Shown: in pieces, positions 34,317 through 43,540 of the stretch
Layout of the letters: every line of letters starts with the position of its first letter
How positions within the stretch are numbered: position 1 is the first letter of the stretch
NCBI GenBank assembly: GCA_903889565.1
Contig: CAISYC010000061.1
Coordinates: 124,001-188,000 of the forward strand
DNA length: 64,000 nt
Direction: 5' to 3'
From: an uncultured beta proteobacterium
Lineage (GTDB): Bacteria; Pseudomonadota; Gammaproteobacteria; Burkholderiales; SG8-41
Position numbers and translations under genes: made by a program
Notes under the pieces: model-generated
What the model was told of the DNA's origin: nothing
Database searches by the model: none
The model's input: only the letters and a program-made list of their open reading frames with translations

Positions 34317-35198
34317 ATGCCTTACGCCGATTCGAACGGAATCAATCTTTATTACGAAGAAGCCGGCCGCGGCACGCCGATCGTGTTCGTGCACGAGTTC
34401 GCCGACGATCTGCATTCATGGGAAGCGCAGATCCGCTACTTCAGCCGCCGTTATCGCTGCATTGCCTTCAATGCGCGCGGGTATGCGCCGTCGGACGTGC
34501 CCAAGGCGGTATCGAAATATTCGCAGGCGATCGCCACCGACGATATTGCCGCAGTCATGCGTCATTTGAATATCAAAAAAGCTCACATCATCGGCTGCTC
34601 GATGGGCGGCTATGCGACGATCCATTTCGGCTTGCGCCATGCGCGCATGGCGCTGTCGCTGACGGCGGTCGGTGCGGGCTACGGTTCGGACCCGGACAAG
34701 CGCGCGCAGTTCATGCGCGACACCGAAGTGATGGCGCGGCGCTTCGAAGAACTTGGCACCGCTGAAGCGATCAAGCCCTATCAGATCGGCCCGGCGCGCG
34801 TGCAGTTCCAGAACAAGGACCCGCGCGGCTTCGCGCATTTCTGCGCCGAATTCGCCAAACACTCGGCGCTGGGCTCGGCCAACACGCTCCGCGGCGTGCA
34901 GGCGAAGCGGCCGACGATTTACAGTCTGGGGCGCGCGCTGAGAAAACTGACAGTGCCGCTGCACGTGGTAAGCGGCGACGAAGACAATCTCTGTCTGGAG
35001 CCGGGGCTGTTCATCAAGCGCGTCTGCACTGCCGCAGCGCTGACGGTGGTCGCCAACAGCGGGCACGCGGTGAATCGCGAAGAGCCGGATTTGTTCAACC
35101 GCCTGACGGCGGAGTTTCTGGCAAGTGTGGATTCAGGGCGCTGGCGGCCGCGGGATCCAAGGTCATTGAATGTCTCAACGATGGAGAGAAAGCGCTAG
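34317..35198 (+). CDS. Alpha/beta hydrolase
   Basis: 293 residues; GAGGGA precedes the ATG. Catalytic triad candidates are Ser in 'IIGCSMGGYATIHFGL' (GxSxG), Asp in 'HVVSGDEDNLCL' and His in 'VVANSGHAVNREEPDLFN'. The oxyanion loop reads 'VFVHEFADDLHSWEAQ', with HE in place of the usual HG. The overall layout resembles C-C bond hydrolases and small esterases. It is the last gene of the 29-35 kb unit and may cleave an ester, thioester or beta-keto compound. Confidence 0.87.
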   Translation: MPYADSNGINLYYEEAGRGTPIVFVHEFADDLHSWEAQIRYFSRRYRCIAFNARGYAPSDVPKAVSKYSQAIATDDIAAVMRHLNIKKAHIIGCSMGGYATIHFGLRHARMALSLTAVGAGYGSDPDKRAQFMRDTEVMARRFEELGTAEAIKPYQIGPARVQFQNKDPRGFAHFCAEFAKHSALGSANTLRGVQAKRPTIYSLGRALRKLTVPLHVVSGDEDNLCLEPGLFIKRVCTAAALTVVANSGHAVNREEPDLFNRLTAEFLASVDSGRWRPRDPRSLNVSTMERKR

Positions 35199-35204
35199 CG
35201 GTTC

Positions 35205-35240
35205 TTCTCCCTCGCCCCGCTCGCGCGGGGCGAGGGAGAA
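35205..35240. terminator. Very strong perfect palindrome between convergent genes (bidirectional barrier)
   Basis: TTCTCCCTCGCCCCGC (35205-35220) and GCGGGGCGAGGGAGAA (225-240) pair over 16 bp without mismatch around a 4-base loop. It lies between the convergent hydrolase and thioesterase genes and would fold in either transcript. It has no T tract. Similar 'CTCCCTC...GAGGGAG' palindromes recur between genes in proteobacteria, so it may be a dispersed repeat recruited as a transcription end. Confidence 0.6.
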
Positions 35241-35269
35241 CACCAAGCGACTGATGCAAGCAAACGAAA

Positions 35270-35665
35270 TTACTTTGCCGTGCCCTCGACCTTCGCTTTC
35301 AGCTTGGCCATGTATTTGTCGAGGTCGATCACGAAACGGTCATGCTCGGCTTCGCCGACCTGTTCGACCTCATCAAAGACCTTGCACTTGAAGGTCAGCT
35401 TGCGGCGATCAACCGCGACGAGTTCAGCTTCGCAGCGCACCTTCTTGCCGATTGGGGTTGGCGCCATGTGACGGATATTGACCTGCAGGCCGACCTGACC
35501 TTGGCCGGCTTTGATATGCGGCTCGACCAGTTTGTGCGCCGTCATTTCGACGAACCAGGTCATCGATGGCGTCGAGAACACGCGGTAGTCGCCGCGCTTG
35601 GTGGTCAGCGCCTCGGTGACTTCCCATTCGAGTTCGGTTTTCATGCCGGGTTTGAGCGTATCCAT
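35270..35665 (-). CDS. Hotdog-fold acyl-CoA thioesterase (FlK-like)
   Basis: 131 residues; ATG chosen with GGAG upstream ('MDTLKPGMKTELEWEVTE'). The hotdog motif 'VFSTPSMTWFVEMTAHKLV' carries Thr and Glu at positions like those in fluoroacetyl-CoA thioesterase FlK. 'GLQVNIRHMAPTPIGKKV' provides the His and 'GEAEHDRFVIDL' ends the sheet. It would release free acids from short acyl-CoAs. It is the last gene of the seven-gene carboxylation operon, 29 bases after the Bug gene, possibly a safety valve that returns CoA. Confidence 0.82.
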   Translation of the reverse strand: MDTLKPGMKTELEWEVTEALTTKRGDYRVFSTPSMTWFVEMTAHKLVEPHIKAGQGQVGLQVNIRHMAPTPIGKKVRCEAELVAVDRRKLTFKCKVFDEVEQVGEAEHDRFVIDLDKYMAKLKAKVEGTAK

Positions 35666-35694
35666 GCGTTCTCCGTTGCGTGAGCGGCTGCTGT

Positions 35695-36675
35695 TCAATT
35701 ATCCAGTTTAAGGCCGATGGCCTTGACCACCTTGCCCCATTTATCGATTTCGCTCTTGAGAAAACCGGCGAACTGATCGGGCGAACCGGGGAAGGGGTCG
35801 GTGCCGGCGCCGGCAAGTTTCTCGACGGTATCGGGCATTGCCAGCACGCGATTGATGTCGGTCGAGAGTTTGTTGATGACCTCGCGCGGCGTGCCGGCCG
35901 GCACGAAATAACCCTGCCACAGTACCGCTTCGTAGCCGGGCAGGCCGGACTCCGCGACGGTGGGAACTTCAGGCACGGCCCTGGCGCGCGTCTTCGAGGT
36001 CACCGCGATTGCGTTCACACGCCCGGCCTTGATCATCTGCACCGACGAGGCGAGCCCCGCGAAATAGACGACGACCTGCCCGCCGATCAAATCCTTCAGC
36101 GCCAGCGCGCCGCCCTTATACGGAATGTGAACCATCTTGATGCCGGCCATGGTGTTGAACAATTCGGCCACCATGTGATCGGAATTGCCATAGCCGGTTG
36201 AAGCCATCAGCAACTCGCCCGGCTTCTTCTTGGCCAGCGCAATCAATTCCTTCACATTGCGCACCGGCAGCGAAGGATGCAACAGGATGACGTGGGGCGT
36301 GATGCTGGCCGTCGTGACGGTGGCAAGATCGCGCTGCACGTCATACGCCATCTTTGCGTACATCGCCGGACTCACCGCGATCGCGTTCTGCCCGAGCAGC
36401 ATCGAATAGCCGTCGGTGGGGCTCTTCGCCACATTCTCGGCGCCGATGTTGCCGGCCGCCCCCGGTCGCGGATCGACGATCACCGGCTGGCCCCATAGTT
36501 CGGTCAGCTTCTGGCCGATGATGCGCGCCACCACATCGGTGGTGCCGCCCGGCGTGTAGCCGATGACGGTGCGCACCGGTTTCTGCGGAAAATTCTGCGC
36601 GCCGGCCGGCACGATAACGATCACCAGCGCCGCGGATACCCACATCGACACGCGGAAATTTTGACGGGTCTTCAT
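35695..36675 (-). CDS. Bug/TctC-family periplasmic solute receptor
   Basis: 326 residues from the ATG behind AGGGGGAG; signal peptide 'MKTRQNFRVSMWVSAALVIV' with cleavage near 'PAGAQNFPQKP'. Motifs: 'VRTVIGYTPGGTTDVVARI', 'VDPRPGAAGNIGAENVAK' and 'VHIPYKGGALALKDLIGG'. It sits inside the acyl-CoA carboxylation operon, 25 bases after the synthetase alpha gene, so its ligand is probably the acid that the synthetase activates. Confidence 0.92.
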   Translation of the reverse strand: MKTRQNFRVSMWVSAALVIVIVPAGAQNFPQKPVRTVIGYTPGGTTDVVARIIGQKLTELWGQPVIVDPRPGAAGNIGAENVAKSPTDGYSMLLGQNAIAVSPAMYAKMAYDVQRDLATVTTASITPHVILLHPSLPVRNVKELIALAKKKPGELLMASTGYGNSDHMVAELFNTMAGIKMVHIPYKGGALALKDLIGGQVVVYFAGLASSVQMIKAGRVNAIAVTSKTRARAVPEVPTVAESGLPGYEAVLWQGYFVPAGTPREVINKLSTDINRVLAMPDTVEKLAGAGTDPFPGSPDQFAGFLKSEIDKWGKVVKAIGLKLDN

Positions 36676-36700
36676 GGTCACTCCCCCTGAAGCCGTCAGT

Positions 36701-38143
36701 TTAACCGCGACGCGACTGCACAAAGCGTTCGTGCGAGCGCAGAGCCTTCAGCGCGTAACCGGCGTTGCCGATTTCATCGAATACCGGGATGCCGAGCTCG
36801 ACCGCCTTGGCGCGGAATTCGCGCTTGCGCGCCTCGATCTGCTCGTCACCGTCGGAACGCAGCACCAGCAGGAAGTGCGCGAGGCCCGGAAACTTCGATT
36901 GCACCCGCATCGCCGCAAGCACCACGTTGTCGAGCACTTCCGGTTTGGAGCGGCCGACGAAGGGCGCCATGTTCAAATGCATGACCAGCGCCTCGGGTTT
37001 GCCGATGCCGTAGATGATGTCGACGATTTTTTCGGCGACGCGGCCGTCGTCCTGCTGCAGCGTGCCGACCGGACAATCGACCGGGTTGGTGATGCTGGTG
37101 CCGGGCGGCAGATTCAGTTCAGCGAGCGCAGCAATGGTGTCAGCCGCAAACGGCGCCACTTCGAGGCCGAGGCGCGCGTAGGTGTCAGTCGCAAGCACGC
37201 TGGCGCCGCCGCCGTTGCCGAACAGCACGACACGTTCGGTCGGCTTGTCGGGGCGCGGTGTCAGCGTCTGGAAAATCAGCAGCGTGTCGATGAATTCGTC
37301 GAGCGACTCGGCGAGGATGCAACCGGTCTGCCGCGACAGCGCAATCCAGGCGCGATCATCGCCCGCCAGCGAGCCGGTGTGCGACACCGCGGCAGCGAGA
37401 CCAAGCTTGGTGCGGCCACCCTTGAGCAACACCACCGGCTTGCGCGCTTTTTCAGCACGCAGAATTTCAAAAATGCGCCGCGCGTCGCGCGCCGTCTCGA
37501 TATACATGCCGATGACCTTGGTGTCCGGATCGGCGAAGTAATACTCGAGCATGTCGCTGGGGCCGATGTCGGCGCAGTTGCCGACCGTGACCAGCCCCGA
37601 GAATTTGATGCCACGGTTGAGGCCACGGCGCACAATGTCTGTGCCAAGGCCGCCGCTTTGCGACACCACGCCGACGGAGCCGGCGGGACGCGGGCCGATT
37701 TCGGTAAAGGTCAGATGGCCGCGCGGCGAATAAATGCCGAGGCAGTTCGGCCCAAGCAGGCGCATGCCGCCGGCGCGCGCCGCATCGACCAGTTGTTGCT
37801 GCAGGTCGCGGCCCTCATCGACTTCGCCGAAGCCGCTGGAAATCACTTGCGCAAAACGCACGCGACCCTTGGCGGCTGCGAGCAGCGGCGGAATCTGCGC
37901 GCCGGCAATCGCGATGAAGGTGTAATCGATGGGTTCCGGCGTGTCGGCGAGGCTGCGATAGGCCTTGAGGCCGTCGATCTCGGGCGCGCTCGGGTGGATC
38001 GGATAAATTGCGCCGGTGAAACCGAGTTCGCGGATGCGGCGGATGAAGACGTTGGGCAGTGCCGCGCCCTTGGTCGAAGCGCCGACGACGGCAACAGTCT
38101 TCGGCTTGAACAGCGGGTTGAAGCGTTCGACGATGGCCTTCAT
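36701..38143 (-). CDS. ADP-forming acyl-CoA synthetase, alpha subunit
   Basis: 480 residues matching the first two thirds of the fused protein at 13091. CoA-binding Rossmann domain: 'KTVAVVGASTKGAALPNVF' and 'TGAIYPIHPSAPEIDG'. 'LLGPNCLGIYSPRGHLTF' and 'GVVSQSGGLGTDIVRRGL' follow, and the phospho-His region is 'AAVSHTGSLAGDDRAWIA'. It overlaps the beta-subunit gene by ATGA (38140-38143). Together they would convert a carboxylic acid, ATP and CoA to acyl-CoA, ADP and phosphate. Confidence 0.88.
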   Translation of the reverse strand: MKAIVERFNPLFKPKTVAVVGASTKGAALPNVFIRRIRELGFTGAIYPIHPSAPEIDGLKAYRSLADTPEPIDYTFIAIAGAQIPPLLAAAKGRVRFAQVISSGFGEVDEGRDLQQQLVDAARAGGMRLLGPNCLGIYSPRGHLTFTEIGPRPAGSVGVVSQSGGLGTDIVRRGLNRGIKFSGLVTVGNCADIGPSDMLEYYFADPDTKVIGMYIETARDARRIFEILRAEKARKPVVLLKGGRTKLGLAAAVSHTGSLAGDDRAWIALSRQTGCILAESLDEFIDTLLIFQTLTPRPDKPTERVVLFGNGGGASVLATDTYARLGLEVAPFAADTIAALAELNLPPGTSITNPVDCPVGTLQQDDGRVAEKIVDIIYGIGKPEALVMHLNMAPFVGRSKPEVLDNVVLAAMRVQSKFPGLAHFLLVLRSDGDEQIEARKREFRAKAVELGIPVFDEIGNAGYALKALRSHERFVQSRRG

Positions 38144-38838
38144 GCGAGTACGAACCTCGCATCGACGGCGACCGCACCGTTGGCAGAAACGATCAGCGGA
38201 TTGATGTCGGCCTCGGTGAAATCGTCGGCATGCTGCATGAGGAGGCCGTTTTCGCCGCCGATTTTCAGCAGCACGTCGATGATGGCCTCGCGCGAAGCAG
38301 GCGCACGCCCGCGCGCGCCATTGAGCAGTGCCACGCCCTTCAATTCATCGAGCATTTCGGCCGCATCGAGCCGCGTGATCGGGCAGATGCGAAAGGCGAC
38401 GTCGGCCAGTATCTCGACGAAGATGCCGCCGAGGCCGACCATGACCAGCGGCCCGAAGTTCGGGTCGCGCACCGCGCCGACCACCACCTCCTGCCCGGCC
38501 GGCGCCATTTCCTCGATCAGCCAACCGTCGATGCGCGCGTTTTTGATCTGCGGCGCTGCGGCCATGGTGGTTATCGCCTGCGCGAGTTCATCGGCATTTT
38601 TGAGGCCGATCTTCACGCCGCCGGAATCGCTTTTGTGCAGTATTTCCGGAGACATCACCTTCACTGCGAAGGGCGGCTGCATGCCGGCAATCGCGTTAGC
38701 CACCGTGGCCTCGTCTTTGGCAATGACCGATTTCGGCACGCTGACGCCAAAACTCGCCAGCAGTTGTTTGCCGGCAAGTTCGTCGAGGGCGGCGCGGCCT
38801 TCTTTCTTCGCCGCGCTGATCAGATTGTTTGTACTCAT
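38140..38838 (-). CDS. ADP-forming acyl-CoA synthetase, beta subunit (ATP-grasp)
   Basis: 232 residues, an ATP-grasp domain. It shows 'GKQLLASFGVSVPKSVIA', 'PFAVKVMSPEILHKSDSGGV', 'LIEEMAPAGQEVVVGAVRD' and 'VMVGLGGIFVEILADV'. It is the partner of the preceding alpha subunit and shares ATGA with it. Its own ATG overlaps the biotin carboxylase stop (TGATG), so three genes are translationally chained. Split alpha and beta subunits are known in archaea; here they coexist with a fused version at 13091. Confidence 0.88.
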   Translation of the reverse strand: MSTNNLISAAKKEGRAALDELAGKQLLASFGVSVPKSVIAKDEATVANAIAGMQPPFAVKVMSPEILHKSDSGGVKIGLKNADELAQAITTMAAAPQIKNARIDGWLIEEMAPAGQEVVVGAVRDPNFGPLVMVGLGGIFVEILADVAFRICPITRLDAAEMLDELKGVALLNGARGRAPASREAIIDVLLKIGGENGLLMQHADDFTEADINPLIVSANGAVAVDARFVLA

Positions 38839-40193
38839 CAGGTCGTTTTCTTTTTTGCCATGACTTCGGGAATGAGGCCGGTATGCACCGCACCATCGCG
38901 GAACTGCTCTGAGCGCAGTATCGTCAGCACTGCCGGGATGTTGTTTTTCAGGCCCTGAATGTCGAAGGCGGCGAGCGCTTCGATCAAACGATCGATCGCC
39001 GCTTCACGCGTCGCCGCATGCACGATCACCTTGGCAATCATCGGATCGTAGAAGGGCGTGACGTCGCGGCCTTCGGCATAGCCGGTATCGACGCGGATCG
39101 ACGCATCCTGCGGCGGCCGGAACACCGTCAGCTTGCCCGGAGAGGGGTAGAAATTCTTCGGGTCTTCGGCGTAGACGCGCGCCTGAATGGCATGGCCCTT
39201 AACCTCGATTTTCGCCGGCAGGATGTCGGCGAGTTTTTCGCCGGCCGCGCTGCGGATCTGCGCCTGCACCAGATCGACACCGGTGATTTCTTCAGTAACA
39301 CCATGCTCGACCTGCAGGCGCGTGTTCATTTCGAGGAAGTTGAACGAGGCGTCGGCGCCGCGCAGCATTTCGACCGTGCCGATGTTGTCGTAGCCCATGC
39401 CCTTGACCATCGCCACCACGGCCGCGGCCATCTCTTCGATTTCGGCACGCGGGATCGCCGGCGCGCAGGCCTCTTCGATCACCTTCTGATTGCGCCGCTG
39501 CACCGAGCAATCGCGCTCGAACAAATGCACGGCGCCGCCGTGCTGATCGCCCAGCACCTGGAATTCGATGTGGCGCGGCTTTTCCAGCAAGCGTTCAAGA
39601 TAGACCTCGGCGTTACCGAAACCGCGGCTCGCCATCGATTGCGAGCGCTCGACCACCGCCAGCAATTCGGATTCGTCTTTTGCCGGCAGCATGCCGATGC
39701 CGCCGCCGCCACCGGCCGGCTTGACCAGCACCGGATAGCCGATGCCGCGCGCGGCGGCGAGAATGCGCTCGGGTTCGGCCGGCAGTACGCCGGTGCCTTT
39801 GGTCATCGGCATGCCGTATTCGGCAGCAATGTCGCGCGCACGTGTCTTGTGACCCATTGCCTCGATCCACTTCGGCGAGGGACCGATGAAACAGACGCCG
39901 GCGTCGGTGACGCGCTGCGCGAAGGCGGCGTTTTCCGACAAAAAGCCGTAGCCGGGATGCACGCCGTCGGCGTTGGCTTTTTTCAATACGGCGAGCAGCG
40001 TGTCCTGATTCAGGTAGCTGTCGGCGGCGGGCGAGGCGCCGATGGCGTAAGTCTCGCTTGCCATCTCGAGATAGGGCGCGCCGTAATCCGCTTCGGAATA
40101 CACGGCCACCGACTTGATGCCCATTTCATAGAGCGCGCGCAGTACGCGCGCAGCAACCGCACCGCGATTGGCAACAACAACTTTATTGAACAT
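38838..40193 (-). CDS. Biotin carboxylase subunit of an acyl-CoA carboxylase
   Basis: 451 residues, starting at 'MFNKVVVANRGAVAARVLR' with AAAGG upstream. ATP-grasp features: 'VHPGYGFLSENAAFAQ', 'VLVKPAGGGGGIGM', 'LFERDCSVQRRNQKVIEE' and 'FLEMNTRLQVEHGVTEEITG', where HP is replaced by HG. It carboxylates the biotin of a carrier protein with ATP and bicarbonate. The chain stops after the biotin carboxylase C-domain with no biotinyl domain, so it needs a separate carrier such as the one at 44347. Confidence 0.93.
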   Translation of the reverse strand: MFNKVVVANRGAVAARVLRALYEMGIKSVAVYSEADYGAPYLEMASETYAIGASPAADSYLNQDTLLAVLKKANADGVHPGYGFLSENAAFAQRVTDAGVCFIGPSPKWIEAMGHKTRARDIAAEYGMPMTKGTGVLPAEPERILAAARGIGYPVLVKPAGGGGGIGMLPAKDESELLAVVERSQSMASRGFGNAEVYLERLLEKPRHIEFQVLGDQHGGAVHLFERDCSVQRRNQKVIEEACAPAIPRAEIEEMAAAVVAMVKGMGYDNIGTVEMLRGADASFNFLEMNTRLQVEHGVTEEITGVDLVQAQIRSAAGEKLADILPAKIEVKGHAIQARVYAEDPKNFYPSPGKLTVFRPPQDASIRVDTGYAEGRDVTPFYDPMIAKVIVHAATREAAIDRLIEALAAFDIQGLKNNIPAVLTILRSEQFRDGAVHTGLIPEVMAKKKTT

Positions 40194-40217
40194 CAAAAAC
40201 CTTTCAGCCGTGCTCTT

Positions 40218-40287
40218 GTAGCGCAGGCCGCATTTTCGACTATGTGCCTGCTTGGTCAACGAATGCAGGCGGGTAAGCCTGCGCTAC
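40218..40287. repeat. Intergenic inverted repeat GTAGCGCAGGC
   Basis: GTAGCGCAGGC (40218-40228) and GCCTGCGCTAC (40277-40287) are perfect 11-bp arms around a 48-base centre. An inner GCCTGC/GCAGGC pair (40246-40251 and 40265-40270) makes a second hairpin. It occupies the gap between the carboxyltransferase and biotin carboxylase genes. 'GTAGCGCAGGC' palindromes are often dispersed between betaproteobacterial genes. Confidence 0.6.
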
Positions 40288-40301
40288 CTAAAAGCGCGCT
40301 T

Positions 40302-41837
40302 CTAATAGCTTGTCGGCCATGTGCGCATGAGGTGTTGTCCCACACCCTTGGTCATGCGCAGTTGATAAACCTCCAGCATGCGGATCAGATAGTCGCGTGT
40401 TTCTTCCGGCTTGATCACCGCCTGCGCGGCATACACCGATGCGAGGCCCCAGACATCGGAACCCTGTTCGATCTCGGCCAGCCGTGCCTCGAAATCCGCA
40501 TCGCCCGGCTTCACGCCGTGCACGATGGTGGTCGCGAACTCGGGGCTCATGAAACTGATTTCCGCGCTGGGCCACGCCGAGATGTCATCGGTATGGCGGC
40601 CGCCGCCCATGCACACGTAGGCGCGGCCATAGCTCTTGCGCAGAATCACCGACAGGCGCGGCACGGTCAGCAGCGTCATCGCATTCATGAAGTTCATGAT
40701 CTTACCCGGCGCGCCGGCTTTCTCGGCCTCGGTGCCGATCTGGAAGCCCGGGGTATCGACCAGCAGCACGATCGGTATGTTGAACGAATCGCACAGCACC
40801 AGAAAATCGACGATCTTGCGGCAGGCGTCGGCATCGAGCGCGCCGCCGCGGTGCAGCGGGTTGTTGGCAACGATGCCGACGCTCTTGCCGTTCATGCGCG
40901 ACAGCGCGACCAGCGCGCTTTTGCCGAAGCGCGGCTTCAGTTCGAACATCGAATCCTTGTCGACGATGTATTTGACGATCTTGCGCATGTCGTAGACCTG
41001 GGTGCGCTTCTCCGGCAACAGCGAAAGAATGCCCGCCATATCGGCGCCGGAACCGGCCGGCACCGGCATGACCGGCGGGGTTTCGTTATTGTGGCTCGGC
41101 AGATAAGAAAGAAAGGTTTTGATCGCCGCAAACATTTCTTCTTCGGTATCGACCACCTGATCGATCAGCCCGGTGGTTTCCGCGTGCAAACGCCAGCCGC
41201 CGAGTTCGTCAAGATTTACTTTTTCGTTGAGCGCCATTTCGATCAGCCGCGGGCTCGACACCGCCATCGTCGCGCCCTTGTGCATCACCGCGAAGTCTGA
41301 CAGACAGGCGAACCACGCTGATGAGCCAAACGAGGGGCCGACCACACCGGCCGCCATCGGCGTTTCACGCGTGCGGCGAAACTGCGTGTTGTCGTTGCCG
41401 AGCAGCTGGCCCATGCCGCGTGCGCCCATCGCATCGGGCAATCGGGCGCCGGTCGATTCGCCAATAATGACGAAAGGCATGCCGCGTTCGGTGGCGGTGC
41501 GCTTCATGTGGCCGACCTTCTTGCCGTTGGTGGCGCTGGTCGAGGCACCTTTGACGGTGAAGTCGTTGACCACCACCGCCACATCGCGGCCGCCGATTTT
41601 GGCGAAGCCGGCGATCTTGCCGTCGGTTGGTGTTTCGTCGGCTTCCTTCGGATATACGCCCGAGGTGCCGAAAAGGCCCGATTCGATGAAACTGTTTTCA
41701 TCGACCAGCGCTGCGACCCGTTCGCGCGCGTTGAGCTGGCCGGATTTTTTGCGCCGCGCGACCTTGTCGGGCCCGCCCATGCCGAGCGCCTTGGCGCGGC
41801 GGGTTTCGTATTCAGCCATCAGTTTTTCGAATGCCAT
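40302..41837 (-). CDS. Acyl-CoA carboxylase carboxyltransferase subunit (type A, copy 1)
   Basis: 511 residues; starts 'MAFEKLMAEYETRRAKALG' after AAGGAA. The crotonase-like double domain is complete: 'ARERVAALVDENSFIESG', 'VVVNDFTVKGASTSATNG', 'FVIIGESTGARLPDAMGA', 'SVGIVANNPLHRGGALDAD' and 'IVLLVDTPGFQIGTEAEKAG'. It transfers the carboxyl group from biotin to an acyl-CoA. The C-terminus 'VGQHLMRTWPTSY' matches that of the carboxyltransferase at 46170 ('VGKHRLANWPTSY'), a close paralogue of identical length. It is second in the operon, 47 bases after the type B gene. Confidence 0.9.
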   Translation of the reverse strand: MAFEKLMAEYETRRAKALGMGGPDKVARRKKSGQLNARERVAALVDENSFIESGLFGTSGVYPKEADETPTDGKIAGFAKIGGRDVAVVVNDFTVKGASTSATNGKKVGHMKRTATERGMPFVIIGESTGARLPDAMGARGMGQLLGNDNTQFRRTRETPMAAGVVGPSFGSSAWFACLSDFAVMHKGATMAVSSPRLIEMALNEKVNLDELGGWRLHAETTGLIDQVVDTEEEMFAAIKTFLSYLPSHNNETPPVMPVPAGSGADMAGILSLLPEKRTQVYDMRKIVKYIVDKDSMFELKPRFGKSALVALSRMNGKSVGIVANNPLHRGGALDADACRKIVDFLVLCDSFNIPIVLLVDTPGFQIGTEAEKAGAPGKIMNFMNAMTLLTVPRLSVILRKSYGRAYVCMGGGRHTDDISAWPSAEISFMSPEFATTIVHGVKPGDADFEARLAEIEQGSDVWGLASVYAAQAVIKPEETRDYLIRMLEVYQLRMTKGVGQHLMRTWPTSY

Positions 41838-41884
41838 TGCCAGTTCCTTGTTTGCAATTACGGGCGGACGCCGTAGCGTGTCAT

Positions 41885-43453
41885 TTACGGTCGCACGCCG
41901 AAGCGCGCTTTGGGTCCGAGACGGGTTTTCATGCCGACCTGCGCCGCTTCGAGAAAGCGGCACAGATAGGGGCGGGTTTCGCGCGGGTCGATCAGGTCTT
42001 CCACGCCGAAGGCTTCGGCGGTGAGGATGGGCGAGGTCATGCGTTTCAATTCGGCCTCGAGTTCGGCTTCTTTGGCGATCGGGTCTTCGGCGGCGGCCAG
42101 TTCGCGTTTGAAAGCGGCTTTGACACCACCCTCGATCGGCAGCGAGCCCCATTCCGCCGACGGCCAGGCAATTTTGAAATTGAGACCGTTGCGATCGATG
42201 GTGTTGCCGCCGGCCATGCCGTAACACTTGCGCACCACCACGGTGAAGGTCGGCACGGTGAGTTGCATGTTGAGGTAACGCGCCTGCATGCCGATGCGCA
42301 AAATGCCGGCGGCTTCGGCCTCCATGCCGATCTGAAAGCCCGGCACATCGACAAGAAAAATCAGCGGGATGTTAAAGGTGTCGCACAATTCGGTGAAATG
42401 CGCCTGCTTGCGCGCGGCTTTCACGTCGATTACGCCGCCGAACATCGGGTTGTGCGCGATGACGCCGACCACCATGCCGTTCATGCGCGCCAGCGTGATG
42501 ATGACGGCGCGACCAAAGCTCGGCTGGATTTCGAACGTCGATTCGCGATCGACGATCATCGCAAGCAGTTTGCGCATGTCGTAGGGCTGGCGCTGGGAAC
42601 GCGGAATGATGGACGCCAGCGCATCTTCGCAACGATCGACCGCATCGCCGCAGGCGGTCTGCGTCGGCAGCTCCCACACGTTTGACGGCATGTACGACAG
42701 AAAGCGGCGGATCTGCGCAAGGCAATCGGCTTCCGTCTCAGCAGCGTTGTCGATGGTGCCGGCAGTATCGACGGCCATTTTGTGCCCGCCGAGTTCTTCC
42801 TTCGTCACCTTGGTGTTGTAGGCGCGCTCGACCACCGGCGGACCGGCGGCGAAAATCTGGCTGGTGTTTTTCACCATCACGGTCCAGTGGGCAAGAATCG
42901 CGCGGCCCGAGGGTCCGCCGGCGGCGGTGCCCATGACTGCACTGACCACCGGTACCTCGCCCATCAACTCGACCGAACGCTCGAAGCCGTCGGGACCAGA
43001 GCCGGGAAAGGTGGCGTGGCCGCGGCGCGAAATCGAGGTCACGCTGCCGCCGACGCCGTCGATCAGGTTGACCAGCGGAATGCGGTAAAGATGGGCAAGA
43101 TCTTCGATAAAGCCGCCCTGCCCCCCCTTGCGCCGCGCGCCGCCGAAGCCGGCGCCACCCTTGATGGTGTAGTCCTCACCACCCACGGCAACGGGGCGGC
43201 CATCGATTTTGCCGAGTCCGGCGACATAGGGCGACGGCGTAAACGACAGCAGCTTTCCGGCCTCGTCGTATTTCGCCGTGCCGGCCAGTTTGCCGACTTC
43301 CTGAAATGAGTTGGCATCGAGCACGCCGTCAATGCGTTCGCGGATGGTGAGCTTGCCGGCGGCGTGATGGCGCGCCACCGCGTCCGCGCCACCGCATTGC
43401 TCGGCCAGCCCGCGACGACGCTTGATCTCCTCGATTTCAGCGGACCAACTCAT
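41885..43453 (-). CDS. Acyl-CoA carboxylase carboxyltransferase subunit (type B)
   Basis: 522 residues from 'MSWSAEIEEIKRRRGLAEQ' with GGGGAA upstream. Typical stretches: 'KLTIRERIDGVLDANSFQE', 'VGGEDYTIKGGAGFGGARR', 'VSAVMGTAAGGPSGRAILA', 'VGVIAHNPMFGGVIDVKA' and 'IFLVDVPGFQIGMEAEAAG'. It differs in sequence from the type A subunits, so the operon carries two unlike full-length carboxyltransferases. They may form a hetero-oligomer or use different acyl-CoAs. It is the first gene of the operon, next to a sigma70 promoter and a GntR operator. Confidence 0.9.
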   Translation of the reverse strand: MSWSAEIEEIKRRRGLAEQCGGADAVARHHAAGKLTIRERIDGVLDANSFQEVGKLAGTAKYDEAGKLLSFTPSPYVAGLGKIDGRPVAVGGEDYTIKGGAGFGGARRKGGQGGFIEDLAHLYRIPLVNLIDGVGGSVTSISRRGHATFPGSGPDGFERSVELMGEVPVVSAVMGTAAGGPSGRAILAHWTVMVKNTSQIFAAGPPVVERAYNTKVTKEELGGHKMAVDTAGTIDNAAETEADCLAQIRRFLSYMPSNVWELPTQTACGDAVDRCEDALASIIPRSQRQPYDMRKLLAMIVDRESTFEIQPSFGRAVIITLARMNGMVVGVIAHNPMFGGVIDVKAARKQAHFTELCDTFNIPLIFLVDVPGFQIGMEAEAAGILRIGMQARYLNMQLTVPTFTVVVRKCYGMAGGNTIDRNGLNFKIAWPSAEWGSLPIEGGVKAAFKRELAAAEDPIAKEAELEAELKRMTSPILTAEAFGVEDLIDPRETRPYLCRFLEAAQVGMKTRLGPKARFGVRP

Positions 43454-43540
43454 GAAATTCCCCGGGTTCACGCGACGGACGGGCATCACACTCGCCGTGC
43501 GCAAAAGCAGCGGGGCCAGGCCCGCCGGAAGTGTGCGGCT

